The notes under the pieces were generated by a model. That model searched no databases, was not told where the DNA came from, and was given only the letters and a program-made list of their open reading frames with translations. 49,235 bases of DNA. Origin: Pseudomonadota bacterium (GTDB lineage Bacteria; Pseudomonadota; Alphaproteobacteria; Rhizobiales; Xanthobacteraceae). Below are positions 23,795 to 33,700 of this stretch, piece after piece. Numbering within the stretch: position 1 is the stretch's first letter; each line of letters opens with the position of its first letter. The DNA is taken from positions 1 through 49,235 of the forward strand of contig JAEXHR010000352.1 of assembly GCA_023449855.1 (NCBI GenBank). Direction: 5' to 3'. Position numbers and translations under genes: made by a program.

Positions 23795-25987
23795 TCATCG
23801 CACCTGCATCCTGAGCAGCCGCAGCGCGTTCATGGTGACGATCACGGTCGCCCCCGTGTCCGCCAGGATCGCAGGCCAGAGACCGGTGATCCCCGCGACC
23901 GTCGTAACGAGGAATAGCGCCTTCAACCCGAGGGCCACGCCGATGTTCTGCTTTATGTTCGCCATCGTCCTTCTGGACAGCTCGACCATCGCCGCGACGT
24001 CGGCGACCCGCCCGTGCAGCACCGCGGCATCGGCCGTCTCCAGTGCGACGTCGGTTCCTCCGCCCATGGCGATGCCGACATCGGCGGCCGCGAGCGCCGG
24101 CGCGTCATTGATGCCGTCGCCGACCTTGGCGACCTTCTTCCCGTCGCTCCTGAGTTCCTGGACGATCCTCTGCTTGTCCTGCGGTAGCAGTCCGGCGCGC
24201 ACGCTGATTCCGATGGAGCGCCCGATAGCGGTCGCCGTCCGCTCGTTGTCCCCGGTCAGCATCATCGTCTCGATGCCAAGATCGCGCAGGCGCTGCAGCC
24301 CCTCGGCCGCGTCGGAACGCGGCTCGTCCCGCATGGCGATGGCGCCGGCTGGGATACCATCGACGAGGAGGACCGAAGCGGTCTTGCCCACCTCGTTGAA
24401 GGCGACGATCAGCTCCTTCTGCTGATCGGTGAGCGCAGCATGCTCCTCGACGGCCCGTGGCGAGCCGAGGAAGACGAGACGCCCCTCCACCGTCCCGCGG
24501 ACGCCCTTGCCTCCGACGGCGCTGGCGTCGGTAGCCGTCGGCACCTCGATGCCCCGATCGGCAGCAGCGGCCAGGATTGCGGTAGCCAGCGGGTGGCTGG
24601 AACCGGACTCGAGCGCGGCCGCGAGCCGCAGCACCTCGGCTTCCGGAACGCCGAAGGACGCGACGTCGGTCACCTGCGGCTTGCCGGCCGTCAGCGTGCC
24701 GGTCTTGTCGAAGCACGCCACGTGTATCCGCCCGATCTCCTCAAGGACGGCGCCCCCCTTGAGCAGAAGACCACGACGGGCGCCTGCCGACAGGCTCGCC
24801 GCGATCGCAGCCGGCGTCGAGATCACCAATGCGCACGGGCAGCCGATAAGGAGAATCGCGAGGCCCTTGTAAATCCATTCCTGCCATTCGCCGCCGAACA
24901 GCAGCGGCGGAACGATGGCGATCAGCGCGGCCACCACCACCACGGCAGGCGTATAATACTTCGAGAAGCGATCGATGAAACGCTCGGTCGGCGCCTTCGA
25001 CTCCTGCGCTTCCTCCACAAGGCGGACGACGCGCGCGATGGTGTTGTCTGCGGCGGCTGCCGTGACCCTGACTCGCAAAACGCCGTCGCCGTTGATCGTT
25101 CCCGCGTAGACAGTGCCGTCGATACCCTTCCGGACCGGCGTGCTCTCGCCGGTGACCGGCGCCTCGTCGATCGCGCTCTCGCCGGCGATGATGACCCCGT
25201 CGGCCGGAATGCGGTCGCCCGGGCGCACCTGGATGACCGCATCGACCTCAAGGCTTGCGGCCGGGACTTCATCCACCCTGCCGTCCCGTTCGAGCCTGGC
25301 GGTCTCCGGAACAAGTTTGGTGAGGTCCTGGATGCTGGCGCGGGCTCGGCTCGCGGCGACGCCCTCCAAGAGTTCACCGATCAAGAACAGAAAGACCACC
25401 GTGGCCGCCTCCTCCGTCGCCCCGATGAAAACGGCGCCGATGGCGGCGATCGTCATCAGCATTTCGATCGAGAACGGCGTTCCGGAGATGGCGGCATTGA
25501 AGGCCCGACGTCCGATCGGCACCAGGCCGATGAGCATCGCCGCCAGGAACGCCGAGGTCTCGACAGCGGGGACGAGCTTGCCCAGGACGAAGGCCGCAGC
25601 GAGCGCGGCGCCCACGGCGATGGTCATCGTGGCCTTTGCCGTCCTCCACCATGGCGTACGGGGTCTCGACGCATCGTCGGCAGCAACGCCTCCATGATCA
25701 TGATGATCATGGGAATGACTGTGATGATGGTTCGAAGGCTCGGAGTGTGCGTGGTGGCCTTCCCCTCCGACGTCGAGCACCTTGTACCCGAGTCCTTCGA
25801 CCCGCTTCCGGAGCGACTGGAGGTCGGAAGCCGCATGATGGACCGTCACGGTGCCCGCCGGGACCGACACCGTGACCTCGGACACGCCCTCGACCCGCAG
25901 GAGGGCATTCTCGATTTTCGTGGCACAGGAGGCGCAATCCATGCCCTCCACCCGCATGCGGGTCTTTTCTGCTGTCGCAGCGTTCAT
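23795..25987 (-). CDS. cadA: Zn/Cd/Pb-exporting P1B-type ATPase
   Basis: A 730-residue P-type ATPase. An N-terminal HMA domain carries GMDCASCA. It is followed by a His-rich stretch (SNHHHSHSHDHHDHGG) just before the first membrane helix, which suggests Zn or Cd binding. Core motifs are the translocation CPCAL, the phosphorylation site DKTGTLT, and GDGINDAPALA near the C-terminus. The length and the HMA-His-rich layout fit the ZntA/CadA group. ATG 25987 has AAAGG in good position, while an upstream ATG at 26005 has none. It is the last gene of the long minus-strand run and follows the 68-aa gene by ten bases. Confidence 0.93.
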   Translation of the reverse strand: MNAATAEKTRMRVEGMDCASCATKIENALLRVEGVSEVTVSVPAGTVTVHHAASDLQSLRKRVEGLGYKVLDVGGEGHHAHSEPSNHHHSHSHDHHDHGGVAADDASRPRTPWWRTAKATMTIAVGAALAAAFVLGKLVPAVETSAFLAAMLIGLVPIGRRAFNAAISGTPFSIEMLMTIAAIGAVFIGATEEAATVVFLFLIGELLEGVAASRARASIQDLTKLVPETARLERDGRVDEVPAASLEVDAVIQVRPGDRIPADGVIIAGESAIDEAPVTGESTPVRKGIDGTVYAGTINGDGVLRVRVTAAAADNTIARVVRLVEEAQESKAPTERFIDRFSKYYTPAVVVVAALIAIVPPLLFGGEWQEWIYKGLAILLIGCPCALVISTPAAIAASLSAGARRGLLLKGGAVLEEIGRIHVACFDKTGTLTAGKPQVTDVASFGVPEAEVLRLAAALESGSSHPLATAILAAAADRGIEVPTATDASAVGGKGVRGTVEGRLVFLGSPRAVEEHAALTDQQKELIVAFNEVGKTASVLLVDGIPAGAIAMRDEPRSDAAEGLQRLRDLGIETMMLTGDNERTATAIGRSIGISVRAGLLPQDKQRIVQELRSDGKKVAKVGDGINDAPALAAADVGIAMGGGTDVALETADAAVLHGRVADVAAMVELSRRTMANIKQNIGVALGLKALFLVTTVAGITGLWPAILADTGATVIVTMNALRLLRMQVR

Positions 25988-25997
25988 GGCCGACCTT

Positions 25998-26204
25998 TCA
26001 TGCATCGCGGCGCGCGCCGGAATGGCGCTGCAGCGTCTGGTTCAACACGTCGCGGAGAAGCTCCGCCTCTATCCGGAACAGGCCCGTAAGCGACGACGGC
26101 ACGGATGTCACCACCCTACCTGCGACCCGATCGCGAACGTACCACCCGTCCGCATCGCGTCCGATCTCGAACCTCGCCTCCTCACCGGCGCGCCGCCCCG
26201 TCAT
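25998..26204 (-). CDS. Small 68-aa protein of unknown function
   Basis: Not recognised. The short protein has a strand-like start (RFEIGRDADGWYVRDRVAGRVV) and a helical C-terminal half (SLTGLFRIEAELLRDVLNQTLQ). Its ATG overlaps the stop of the flgF-like gene (ATGA) and its stop is ten bases before the ATPase ATG, so it fits exactly into the operon and is probably translated. It has no Cys, one Trp, and no signal peptide or membrane helix. A regulatory or accessory role beside the ATPase is possible but unsupported. Confidence 0.6.
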   Translation of the reverse strand: MTGRRAGEEARFEIGRDADGWYVRDRVAGRVVTSVPSSLTGLFRIEAELLRDVLNQTLQRHSGARRDA

Positions 26205-26926
26205 TCCTCTCCCGCTCCCGCCAATTTGCGAAGCTCCTCGGCGGGCTCGCTTTTGAAGACCGTCTTCGCCAAGACGTCGTAGGCGTGCGTTGCGGCCATC
26301 ATCCGACCCATCTCGTCGGCCTGACCGACGTTCGCCATCTCGAGGACGCCCGTCGCCACCCGCCCTTTGCCGGACGGGATCTCGATGGGCGGCGTCGTCG
26401 ATGAGAAAAGTCCGCCGCCTTCCGGGGTCAGTTGCCGGCGATCGGCGAACCGGACCACCCGCAGTCCGGCGACGCGCCCCTGCGCCGTCGATATGGAGCC
26501 GTCTCCGGAGATCGCGACCGGGCCGTCGCGCTGCTGCACGACGAGTTGGCCGCTGCTCGTCATCACGGCCGCCCCGTCGAGCGTCGTCAGCTTGCCCTTC
26601 CCGTCCAGCGTGAAGGCTCCGGAGCGCGTGTATCGGGGACCGGCCGGCGTATCGACGACGAAGAACGACGCGTCGTCGATGAGTGCCACGTCCAGGAAGT
26701 TGCCGGTCGCCTTCACTCCGCCGACGGTGAAGTCGGTGAATTGCAACGTGGAGACCAACGAGCGCTTGGCCAGATCCGGAACCTCCGGCTCCTTAGCGTC
26801 GCTCAAAAACTCCCTGAACTGTACCCACCCTGCCTTGAACGCAGGTGTCGTCTTGTTAGCGATCAAGTCCAAATTCCTCCTCATCGCGATGAGGCCTGAC
26901 AGTCCGATCATCTGCCTGTCGCTCAT
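26201..26926 (-). CDS. Orphan FlgF-like flagellar basal-body rod protein
   Basis: A 241-residue protein that looks like a diverged FlgF/FlgG rod subunit. The N-terminal helix (GLSGLIAMRRNLDLIANKTT) matches the rod-protein start with the usual Asn pair altered. The central segment ATGNFLDVALIDDASFFVV with TRSGAFTLDGKGKL is the FlgF/G beta domain. The C-terminal GVLEMANVGQADEMGRMM resembles the conserved SNV-type tail. GGAGG precedes the ATG. No other flagellar gene is present; it sits between a CDF exporter and a 68-aa gene in a metal operon. It might have been co-opted as a periplasmic structural piece, or it may be a passenger. Family assignment is strong; the role is unknown. Confidence 0.82.
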   Translation of the reverse strand: MSDRQMIGLSGLIAMRRNLDLIANKTTPAFKAGWVQFREFLSDAKEPEVPDLAKRSLVSTLQFTDFTVGGVKATGNFLDVALIDDASFFVVDTPAGPRYTRSGAFTLDGKGKLTTLDGAAVMTSSGQLVVQQRDGPVAISGDGSISTAQGRVAGLRVVRFADRRQLTPEGGGLFSSTTPPIEIPSGKGRVATGVLEMANVGQADEMGRMMAATHAYDVLAKTVFKSEPAEELRKLAGAGEE

Positions 26927-26951
26927 GACGTCCTCCGGCGGGTCAGCGCTA

Positions 26952-27851
26952 TCAGAAGCCGAGTTGCGCTTCGGCGCTTCTCATCGCTTCGTCCTCGACC
27001 TGGATGGTCACATGATCGATGCCGAAGTCCTTCCGGACGCGAGACTGCGCCTCCCGCAGTACCTCGCGCCACTGGGCCGCGTCCTCGACGACCAGATGGC
27101 CGCTCATGGCGTCGGTGCCCGAGGTGATCGTCCAGACGTGCAGATCGTGGACCGCCTTCACACCAGGGATCGAGCCCAGGCTCGCGGTCATCTTCTCCAC
27201 GTCGACGTTGGCCGGCGTCGACTCCATCAGGATGTTCGTCGCCTGCTTCAGCAGGATCCAGGTGCGAGGCACGATGAACAGACCGATGCCGGCCCCGATC
27301 AGCGGGTCCGCCAACTGCCAACCCGTGAACATGATGATCAGCGACGCCGCGATCACGCCGACGGAACCCAGCATGTCACCGAGAACCTCGAAGTACGCGC
27401 CCTTCACGTTGAGGCTTTCCTTCGATCCGCCGATCAGCAGCCACATGCTGACGAGATTCACGGCGAGGCCGATGAGCGCAACGATCAGCATCGGACCGCT
27501 TAACACCTCCGGCGGCGCCAAAAAGCGCTGATAGGCTTCATAGATGATGTAGATCGTGAGGAGCAGCAGGATGACCGCGTTGGTCACCGCCGACAGCACC
27601 TCCATGCGGAGGAAACCGTAGGTCTTCTGCGGCGTCGCAGGCCGCGCTGCGAACCTGATCGCCAGAAGCGCTAAGCCGAGCCCTGCGACGTCGGTGGCCA
27701 TGTGCGCCGCGTCCGCGAGCAGCGCGAGGCTTCCGGTGATCAGACCGCCGATGATCTCCGCGACCATGTAGGTCGCCGTCATCGCCAGCGCGATCGCGAG
27801 CCTCTTCGAATGCTTCGCCGCCGCCGTCCCGTGTGAACCGCCACCGTGCAT
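26952..27851 (-). CDS. czcD: CzcD-type cation diffusion facilitator
   Basis: A 299-residue Zn/Cd/Co exporter of the CDF family, inner membrane, proton-coupled. The opening is His-bearing (MHGGGSHGTAAAKH). Six helices follow with the transport sites ADAAHMATD (HxxxD) in helix 2 and YFEVLGDMLGS in helix 5. A C-terminal cytoplasmic ferredoxin-like domain contains GVKAVHDLHVWTI. ATG 27851 has AAAGGA upstream and lies one base from the stop of the preceding gene; a longer frame to 27878 would overlap it. It stands within the metal operon, between a four-helix protein and the flgF-like gene. Confidence 0.93.
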   Translation of the reverse strand: MHGGGSHGTAAAKHSKRLAIALAMTATYMVAEIIGGLITGSLALLADAAHMATDVAGLGLALLAIRFAARPATPQKTYGFLRMEVLSAVTNAVILLLLTIYIIYEAYQRFLAPPEVLSGPMLIVALIGLAVNLVSMWLLIGGSKESLNVKGAYFEVLGDMLGSVGVIAASLIIMFTGWQLADPLIGAGIGLFIVPRTWILLKQATNILMESTPANVDVEKMTASLGSIPGVKAVHDLHVWTITSGTDAMSGHLVVEDAAQWREVLREAQSRVRKDFGIDHVTIQVEDEAMRSAEAQLGF

Positions 27852-27852
27852 C

Positions 27853-28695
27853 TCAGATTTCCTTTGCTTCCGGCGCACTCAACGAGGCACGCAATTTCTC
27901 TTCCAGCTCGTCCAGCAGGAACAGGCTGACGTCGTCAACGGACCCGTGCCCCTTCGCGAAGGGCTGTTCCAGGAGCCTGATGAGGTACAGGACGTAGACG
28001 AACATGTAGGCCATGAAGCCGAACAGGATCGCGGACGCCGGATCTCCCTCCGTTTTCAAAAGCATCAGCAGGATGATGATCGACGCGACCAGCGTCTGGA
28101 CCAGCACCCGCACCGAGGGCACGAACTCGACGCGCTGGATCGTGTAGATACGAAGCAGCGAGCTGCGGAGCCGGTCCTGAGAATTGCGCAGCCTGACGAC
28201 GAAGTTCGAAGCCATTCCGAGTCGTTCGAGCCGTCCGAGGATGGGCGTCAGCTTCGCGAGCTCGTCCAGCGCCGGCGTGATGTCCCTATGGTCCTTCGCA
28301 TGGCCGAGACCAATCCGCAGCTTCCGCAGCAGGGTGGCCAGGATCTGCCGCGGCTTCGCGAGGTCGAACGTCGTCTCCTCCTCCGCGAAAACTTCGAGGT
28401 CGCCGTCGATCGCCTCGATCTCGGTGCGGATCGCTGCCGGGATCCGCTCCGCCTCCTTGTAGTCGGCGAGAATGCTGGACAGCATGAAGCCGATGATGAA
28501 GATCGCGCCCGCGATTCCGCTTGTGACGAGCCGATTCAGATCGAGCAGCTCGAAGCCCAAATAGTGGATCGCGAGCTTGATGGCGCTCAGGGCGAGCACC
28601 ACCGACGCCACGATGAAGAACAGCCTGAACTTCTTGCGATAGCTGATATCGGCGCCGCCGAAATGCAGGTGGCCGATGAGCGAATGTTCCATCAT
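27853..28695 (-). CDS. Four-helix membrane protein, bestrophin/DUF4239-like in layout
   Basis: A 280-residue protein with two helices near the N-terminus (FRLFFIVASVVLALSAIKLAI and GIAGAIFIIGFMLSSILADY). A soluble helical middle of about 120 residues follows, then two C-terminal helices (LVQTLVASIIILLMLL and FGFMAYMFVYVLYLIRLLEQP). The LLEQP-type exit of the last helix and the 2+2 plan recall bestrophin-like channel proteins, but I do not claim the family. Its start overlaps the stop of the 158-aa secreted protein (ATGA). A role in ion balance during metal stress is a guess. Confidence 0.6.
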   Translation of the reverse strand: MMEHSLIGHLHFGGADISYRKKFRLFFIVASVVLALSAIKLAIHYLGFELLDLNRLVTSGIAGAIFIIGFMLSSILADYKEAERIPAAIRTEIEAIDGDLEVFAEEETTFDLAKPRQILATLLRKLRIGLGHAKDHRDITPALDELAKLTPILGRLERLGMASNFVVRLRNSQDRLRSSLLRIYTIQRVEFVPSVRVLVQTLVASIIILLMLLKTEGDPASAILFGFMAYMFVYVLYLIRLLEQPFAKGHGSVDDVSLFLLDELEEKLRASLSAPEAKEI

Positions 28696-29168
28696 TCCCT
28701 CCCGCAGTCGATAACCGGCAAGAACCGGCTACGGGACCAGGAATAGGCTTCGGTGCGCCATCCGCGCCGGACCTTCAGGCACAACCGGCCGCCATCGTTG
28801 TCGAGCCTGGTCTCGGCGGCATATGCCTGGAAGACGGTCGTCCAACCGTTGCTCGACCGCACGAAGATTTCGTGGAGACATCCATCCGCCCGGCAGACAG
28901 TCGCCCGGTTCTTGCAGGCGAACTTGTCGTAGTGGAGAGACACGAACTGACGCCCTTCGCCTTCGATCGATACTGAGAAGTAGTGCTGCGCAGCCGCTAC
29001 GTTGCCACATGCCACCGCGCGCGACGAAGCGATCTTGCGGATTTCGGCCGGAAGGCTCGCTATGTGATGTACCGCATAGGCCGGCTCCTCGGCAAAGCCG
29101 GGAGCGCCGGCGGCCGACCGGCTCAGAGCGGCAATCGCAATGCCAGCGACGAGAAGAACTCGCTTCAT
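28692..29168 (-). CDS. Secreted Cys-containing protein of unknown function
   Basis: A 158-residue protein with a clear signal peptide (MKRVLLVAGIAIAALSRSAAGA). The mature part has six cysteines (ACG, FACK, VCR, GCL, LCL, DCG) that could form three disulphides. It reads as a small beta-rich domain (FVSLHYDKFACKN, GRLCLKVRRGW). I do not recognise a family. ATGA overlaps join it to opgC upstream and to the four-helix protein downstream. The disulphide potential fits the presence of CcdA elsewhere in the island. Confidence 0.65.
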   Translation of the reverse strand: MKRVLLVAGIAIAALSRSAAGAPGFAEEPAYAVHHIASLPAEIRKIASSRAVACGNVAAAQHYFSVSIEGEGRQFVSLHYDKFACKNRATVCRADGCLHEIFVRSSNGWTTVFQAYAAETRLDNDGGRLCLKVRRGWRTEAYSWSRSRFLPVIDCGRE

Positions 29169-30310
29169 CCCGCACCCACCTTAATCGGCTTGGCCCTGCT
29201 GGCCTTCGCCCATTTCCGGAAATACGCGACGCCGATCATCGCGGCGATGCCGGCGATGCTGACGGTCAATTGGAACCAAAAGGATTCCGAGACGAGGTCG
29301 ATGGCGAAATACGCCACGAAAGACAGGAAGACGCCGGCGCAGAAGACCTCGAGCGATTGCTGCCCGCAGACGATGAGCGGCCGCCAGACCGGCCACCGCA
29401 ATGCGGGCGCGTCCCGGGCGACGAGCCGAGACACGACGATCGCCAGCGCGAGGAAATGGATGATCCGATACGGCGCGAGGTTGGTCTTGTCGTTCGGCAC
29501 GAACAGCGAGCGGACCGAGTCCGGCAACGTCGCCTCGCTGCCCAGATGGACCAGGACCGTCACCACTGCCGAAAAGGCAAGGATCGCGATGCAGACTGGC
29601 ATGACAAGCGGCAGGCGCAGCGCCGCGTGCAGTTTCGCGCGGTCGATGACCGCGATCCAGGCGCCGACGACGAACAGGAGCTGCCAGGCGAAGGGATTGA
29701 AGTACCAGGTCCCGGACGGATAGCCCGAGAGATTCCATCCGAATTGGCGGGTGGCGAAGTAGAGGATGAGCGACAGAGCCAGCGTCGCGTTGGGAGCCCG
29801 CAGAAGCAGCCACAGCACGGGCGGGAACGGTGCCATCAATACGATGTAGAGCGGCAGCACGTCGAGGTTCAGCGGCCGGTACTGCAGCAGCAGGCCATGC
29901 TTGAGAAACTCGACCGGCTCCGCGATCAACCGGCGGATGTTGAACTCGTCGAGCAGATGCGCGTGCCCGTAGCGCTGCGCGACATAGCCGATGGCGACCA
30001 CGTAGAATACGAAGAGGAGGATGTAGGCGATGTAGATCTGCCAGACCCGCCCCAGCACGCCGACGGCGGAAAGGAAGAATCCCGTGGTCCGGATCTGCCG
30101 GCCATAGACGAACGCAACAGTGAAACCGGACACGAAGACGAAGAGTTCGGCCGCATCGCTGAAGCCGTAGTTCTTCGCCGTGATCCAGGCGACGAGATTG
30201 TTGGGCACGTGATCCAGGAAGATCGCCCAATTGGCGAGCCCTCTGAAGAGATCGAGCCTCAAATCCCTCCCTGCCCCCTTGTCGTTCGTTGCTTCGGTCA
30301 TCTTTTCCAT
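29165..30310 (-). CDS. opgC: OpgC-family membrane acyltransferase-like protein, copy 1
   Basis: A 381-residue multi-helix membrane protein of the OpgC family, named for succinylation of periplasmic glucans. Signature stretches are DLRLDLFRGLANWAIFLDH, NYGFSDAAELFVFVSG, and PLNLDVLPLYIVLM. The later NPFAWQLLFVVGAW and LVVCGQ-like segments are also present, with about ten helices. A second, very similar gene lies at 48028-49197. An in-frame ATG at 30301 may be the real start. It overlaps the downstream secreted-protein gene (ATGA) and follows the periplasmic protein gene at 30363 by 52 bases. In a metal island, glucan modification could alter metal binding in the periplasm, which is inference. 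Confidence 0.87.
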   Translation of the reverse strand: MEKMTEATNDKGAGRDLRLDLFRGLANWAIFLDHVPNNLVAWITAKNYGFSDAAELFVFVSGFTVAFVYGRQIRTTGFFLSAVGVLGRVWQIYIAYILLFVFYVVAIGYVAQRYGHAHLLDEFNIRRLIAEPVEFLKHGLLLQYRPLNLDVLPLYIVLMAPFPPVLWLLLRAPNATLALSLILYFATRQFGWNLSGYPSGTWYFNPFAWQLLFVVGAWIAVIDRAKLHAALRLPLVMPVCIAILAFSAVVTVLVHLGSEATLPDSVRSLFVPNDKTNLAPYRIIHFLALAIVVSRLVARDAPALRWPVWRPLIVCGQQSLEVFCAGVFLSFVAYFAIDLVSESFWFQLTVSIAGIAAMIGVAYFRKWAKASRAKPIKVGAG

Positions 30311-30362
30311 TCAGGAGCGCCGCACGTGGCGGCGCTCCGATCAGCGGGACGGACGTATCCGG

Positions 30363-30731
30363 TCAGTTCTTGAACTTGGCCTGGCCGGACTTTCCGGCCG
30401 CGGTCTTCAGGGTGACGGCGACGGACGCGCCCTTGACGAGCTCGCCTTTGGCTTCGGCCTTGAGCGCGTTGCCCGCCGCGACGAGCGGGATCGTCTCGCG
30501 ATCGCTTCCAGAGGTCACCATGACCGATCCGGAGAAGCCGCTCGTCGAGACCGGCTTCTTCGCCTCGTCGAACACGTTGAACGTCAGCGTCCTGCCTGAA
30601 GCGACCATCTCGAGGTCGATGCCGGCGACATCCTCCATCGGTCCGCCGTTCGGCCCGGTTTCATGGGCGTGTTGGGCCATCGCCGGGGCGGTGAACAACA
30701 ACGCGGACGCGACGAGCAGGATCTTGTTCAT
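30363..30731 (-). CDS. Small periplasmic protein following czcA
   Basis: A 122-residue secreted protein: signal peptide MNKILLVASALLFTAPAMAQ, then HAHETGPNGGPMEDVAG with His and Met residues able to bind metal. A beta-sandwich-like domain follows, containing LTFNVFDEAKKPVSTSGFSG. The sequence style is that of small periplasmic proteins found beside RND metal pumps. AAAGGAGA stands just before its ATG, and the ATG overlaps the czcA stop by one base (TGATG). A metal-buffer or donor role is likely but inferred. Confidence 0.75.
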   Translation of the reverse strand: MNKILLVASALLFTAPAMAQHAHETGPNGGPMEDVAGIDLEMVASGRTLTFNVFDEAKKPVSTSGFSGSVMVTSGSDRETIPLVAAGNALKAEAKGELVKGASVAVTLKTAAGKSGQAKFKN

Positions 30732-33700
30732 CAATGGTCTCCTTTGGTGGTGTGGACAGGCCTCGCGTCCACATGGGCAGGCGAGGATTCCCGGCGGAAC
30801 AGGATGTAGAGCGCCGGAAGAACGAGAAGCGTGAGAATGGTGGACGAGATGATGCCGCCGATGACGACGGTCGCGAGCGGCCGCTGCACTTCGGCACCGG
30901 CTCCGGTCGCGATGGCCATCGGCACGAAGCCGAGCGAGGCCACCAGCGCCGTCATCAAGACCGGCCTCAGACGGGTCAGCGCGCCTTCGCGGACGGCCTC
31001 GACGACGGTCCTTCCTTCGAGACGGAGCCGTTCGATGAAGGTGATAATCACCAGGCCGTTGAGCACGGCCACGCCCGACAACGCGATGAAGCCGATGCCC
31101 GCGCTGATGGACAGCGGGATATCGCGGAGAAGCAGCGCGAAGATTCCGCCCGTGAGCGCCAGAGGCACACCGCTGAAGACCAGCAGCGCATCGGCCATCG
31201 AACCCAGACTGAGGAACAGCAGCAGGAAGATCAGCAGCAGAGCGATCGGGACGACGATCATCAGCCTTCGGGTAGCCGAGACGAGCTGTTCGAACTGACC
31301 GCCCCATCCGATCCAGTAGCCAGCGGGCAGTTTGACCTTCTGGGCGATCTGCTCCTGCGCATCTCCGACGAAAGAACCGAGATCGCGACCGCGCACGTTG
31401 GCCGAGACCACGATGCGGCGCTTGCCGTCCTCGCGGCTGATCTGGTTCGGGCCCGGCGTGACCGAAATCTCCGCCAGTTCCGACAGCGGCGCATAGCGCA
31501 TTTGGGCCAACGGAGACGCGCCGAATGCGGCAGGCGTCGCCTTGTTCTGGGACTGCTGGCCGTCGACCGGCGGCAGCGGGATCGGAAGAGCTTTGATCGC
31601 CTCGACGTCCGTCCGGAGCTCGTCCGGCAGGCGCACGACCAGATCGAAACGGCGATCGCCCTCGAACACCAGGCCGGCGTTCTTGCCGCCCACGGCGATC
31701 TCGACCAAATTCTGGACGTCGGAAACGCTGATGCCGAAACGCGCCAGCGCCTTGCGGTCCAGTTTCACCGTCAGCACGGGCAGGCCCGACACCTGTTCGG
31801 TCTTCACGTCCGAGGCGCCCGAGATGCCCTGCAGAGCGGTCTGAACCTGTCCGGCGATCTGGGCCAGCACTTCGAGGTCGTCACCGAAGATCTTGACGCC
31901 GACGTCGCTGCGGACGCCGGAAATGAGCTCGTTGAAGCGAAGCTGGATCGGCTGCGACAGTTCATAGACGCTACCAGCGATCTCCTCGGCTGCCTCCTCG
32001 ATCTCCTTCATGACATCGGACTTCGGCTTCTTCGGATCTGGCCATTGATCGCGCGGCTTGAGCATGACGTAGCCGTCAGAGATCGACGGCGGCATCGGAT
32101 CCGTCGCCACCTCGGCGGTGCCGGTGCGTGCGAACGCTTCCTTGACCTCGGGTATCTTGTGTAGACGCTTCTCAAGAACCTTCTGCATCTCGAGCGACTG
32201 GGTCAGGCTCGTCCCCGGAATCCTCATCGCCTGCAGAGCGACATCGCCTTCGTCGAGGCTCGGAATGAACTCGCCGCCCATCTTCGACGCTGCCCAGCCG
32301 CTGACGACCACAAGTGCGACCGTCGCGATCGCGATGATGCCGCGGAAGCGGATCGCCAGATCGAGCATCGGCACGTAGGAGCGGTGCGCCAGCCGCATGA
32401 ACCAGTTCTCCTTCTCGGAGACCCGTCCCGTCACGAACAAAGCAACGGCGGCAGGAACGAAGGTCATCGACAGGATGCTGGCGCCGAGCAGCGCCATCAG
32501 CACGGTCAGCGCCATCGGCGTGAACATCTTGCCTTCCACGCCAGTGAGAGTGAGAACCGGCAGATAGACGACGGCGATGATCAGGGTACCGAACAGGCTC
32601 GGTTTGATGACCTCCCGCGAGCCTTCGATGATCGTCGCGAAGCGTTCGTCGCGGGTCAGAAGTCGTCCCTGCTTCGCCTGTTCGTGCGCGAGCAGACGCA
32701 GACAGTTCTCGACGATGATGACGGCTCCGTCGATGATGATGCCGAAATCGATCGCGCCGAGGCTCATCAGATTGGCGCTCACCTTGTTCTCGAACATGCC
32801 CGTGATCGTGAAGAGCATGGATAGCGGGATCACCAGTGCGGTCGCGAAGGCCGCCTTGAAGTTCCCGAGGATGAGGAACAGGATAACGATCACCAGAAGC
32901 GCGCCCTCGATGAGGTTCTTCTCCACCGTCGCGATGGTCGCGTCGATCAGGTGCGTACGATCGTAGATCGCGCGGAGCGAGATGCCTTCCGGAAGCGATT
33001 TCTGGATCTGCTCCAGCTTCTGGGAAACGCGCTGCGCCACGGTCCGGCCATTTTCACCGATGAGCAACATCGCGGTGCCGAGCACGACCTCCTTGCCGTC
33101 CACGGTAGCAGCACCCGTTCGCAGATCGGTCCCTTCCTTGACCTCCGCGACATCCAGGATCCGCACCGGAACGCCGTTACGCGAACCGATCACGATCTGG
33201 CTGATCTCCTCGGAATTCGCGACCTGTCCCGGCGTACGGACAAGATACTGTTCGCCGTTCTTCTCGATGTAGCCGGCGCCGACATTGTTGTTGTTGTTCG
33301 CCAGCGAGCTCATGACGTCGCGGAAGCTCAGGCGATAGGCCATGAGCTTCGCCGGATCCGGAAGCACATGGAACTGCTTCTCGAAGCCGCCGATGGTGTT
33401 GACCTCGTTGACGCCCTGCACGTTGCGGAGCTGGGGCTTGATGATCCAGTCCTGCACGATACGGAGGTCGCTAGGCGTGTAGGGCTTTCCGTCGGCGTTC
33501 CTGGCACCCTCCTTCGCCTCGACCGTGTACATGTAGATTTCGCCGAGCCCCGTCGAAACCGGTCCCATCGCGGTCTCGATGCCGGTCGGCAGCGAGTCCT
33601 TCACACGCTGGATGCGCTCGTTGACGAGCTGGCGCGCGAAGTAGATGTCGGTCCCGTCCTTGAACGCGACGGTGACCTGGCTCAGTCCGTAGCGCGAAAG

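Noticed and set aside
24440..26089. Plus-strand frame of 549 codons opposite the P-type ATPase
   Set aside because: Antisense shadow of cadA without motifs or a ribosome site.
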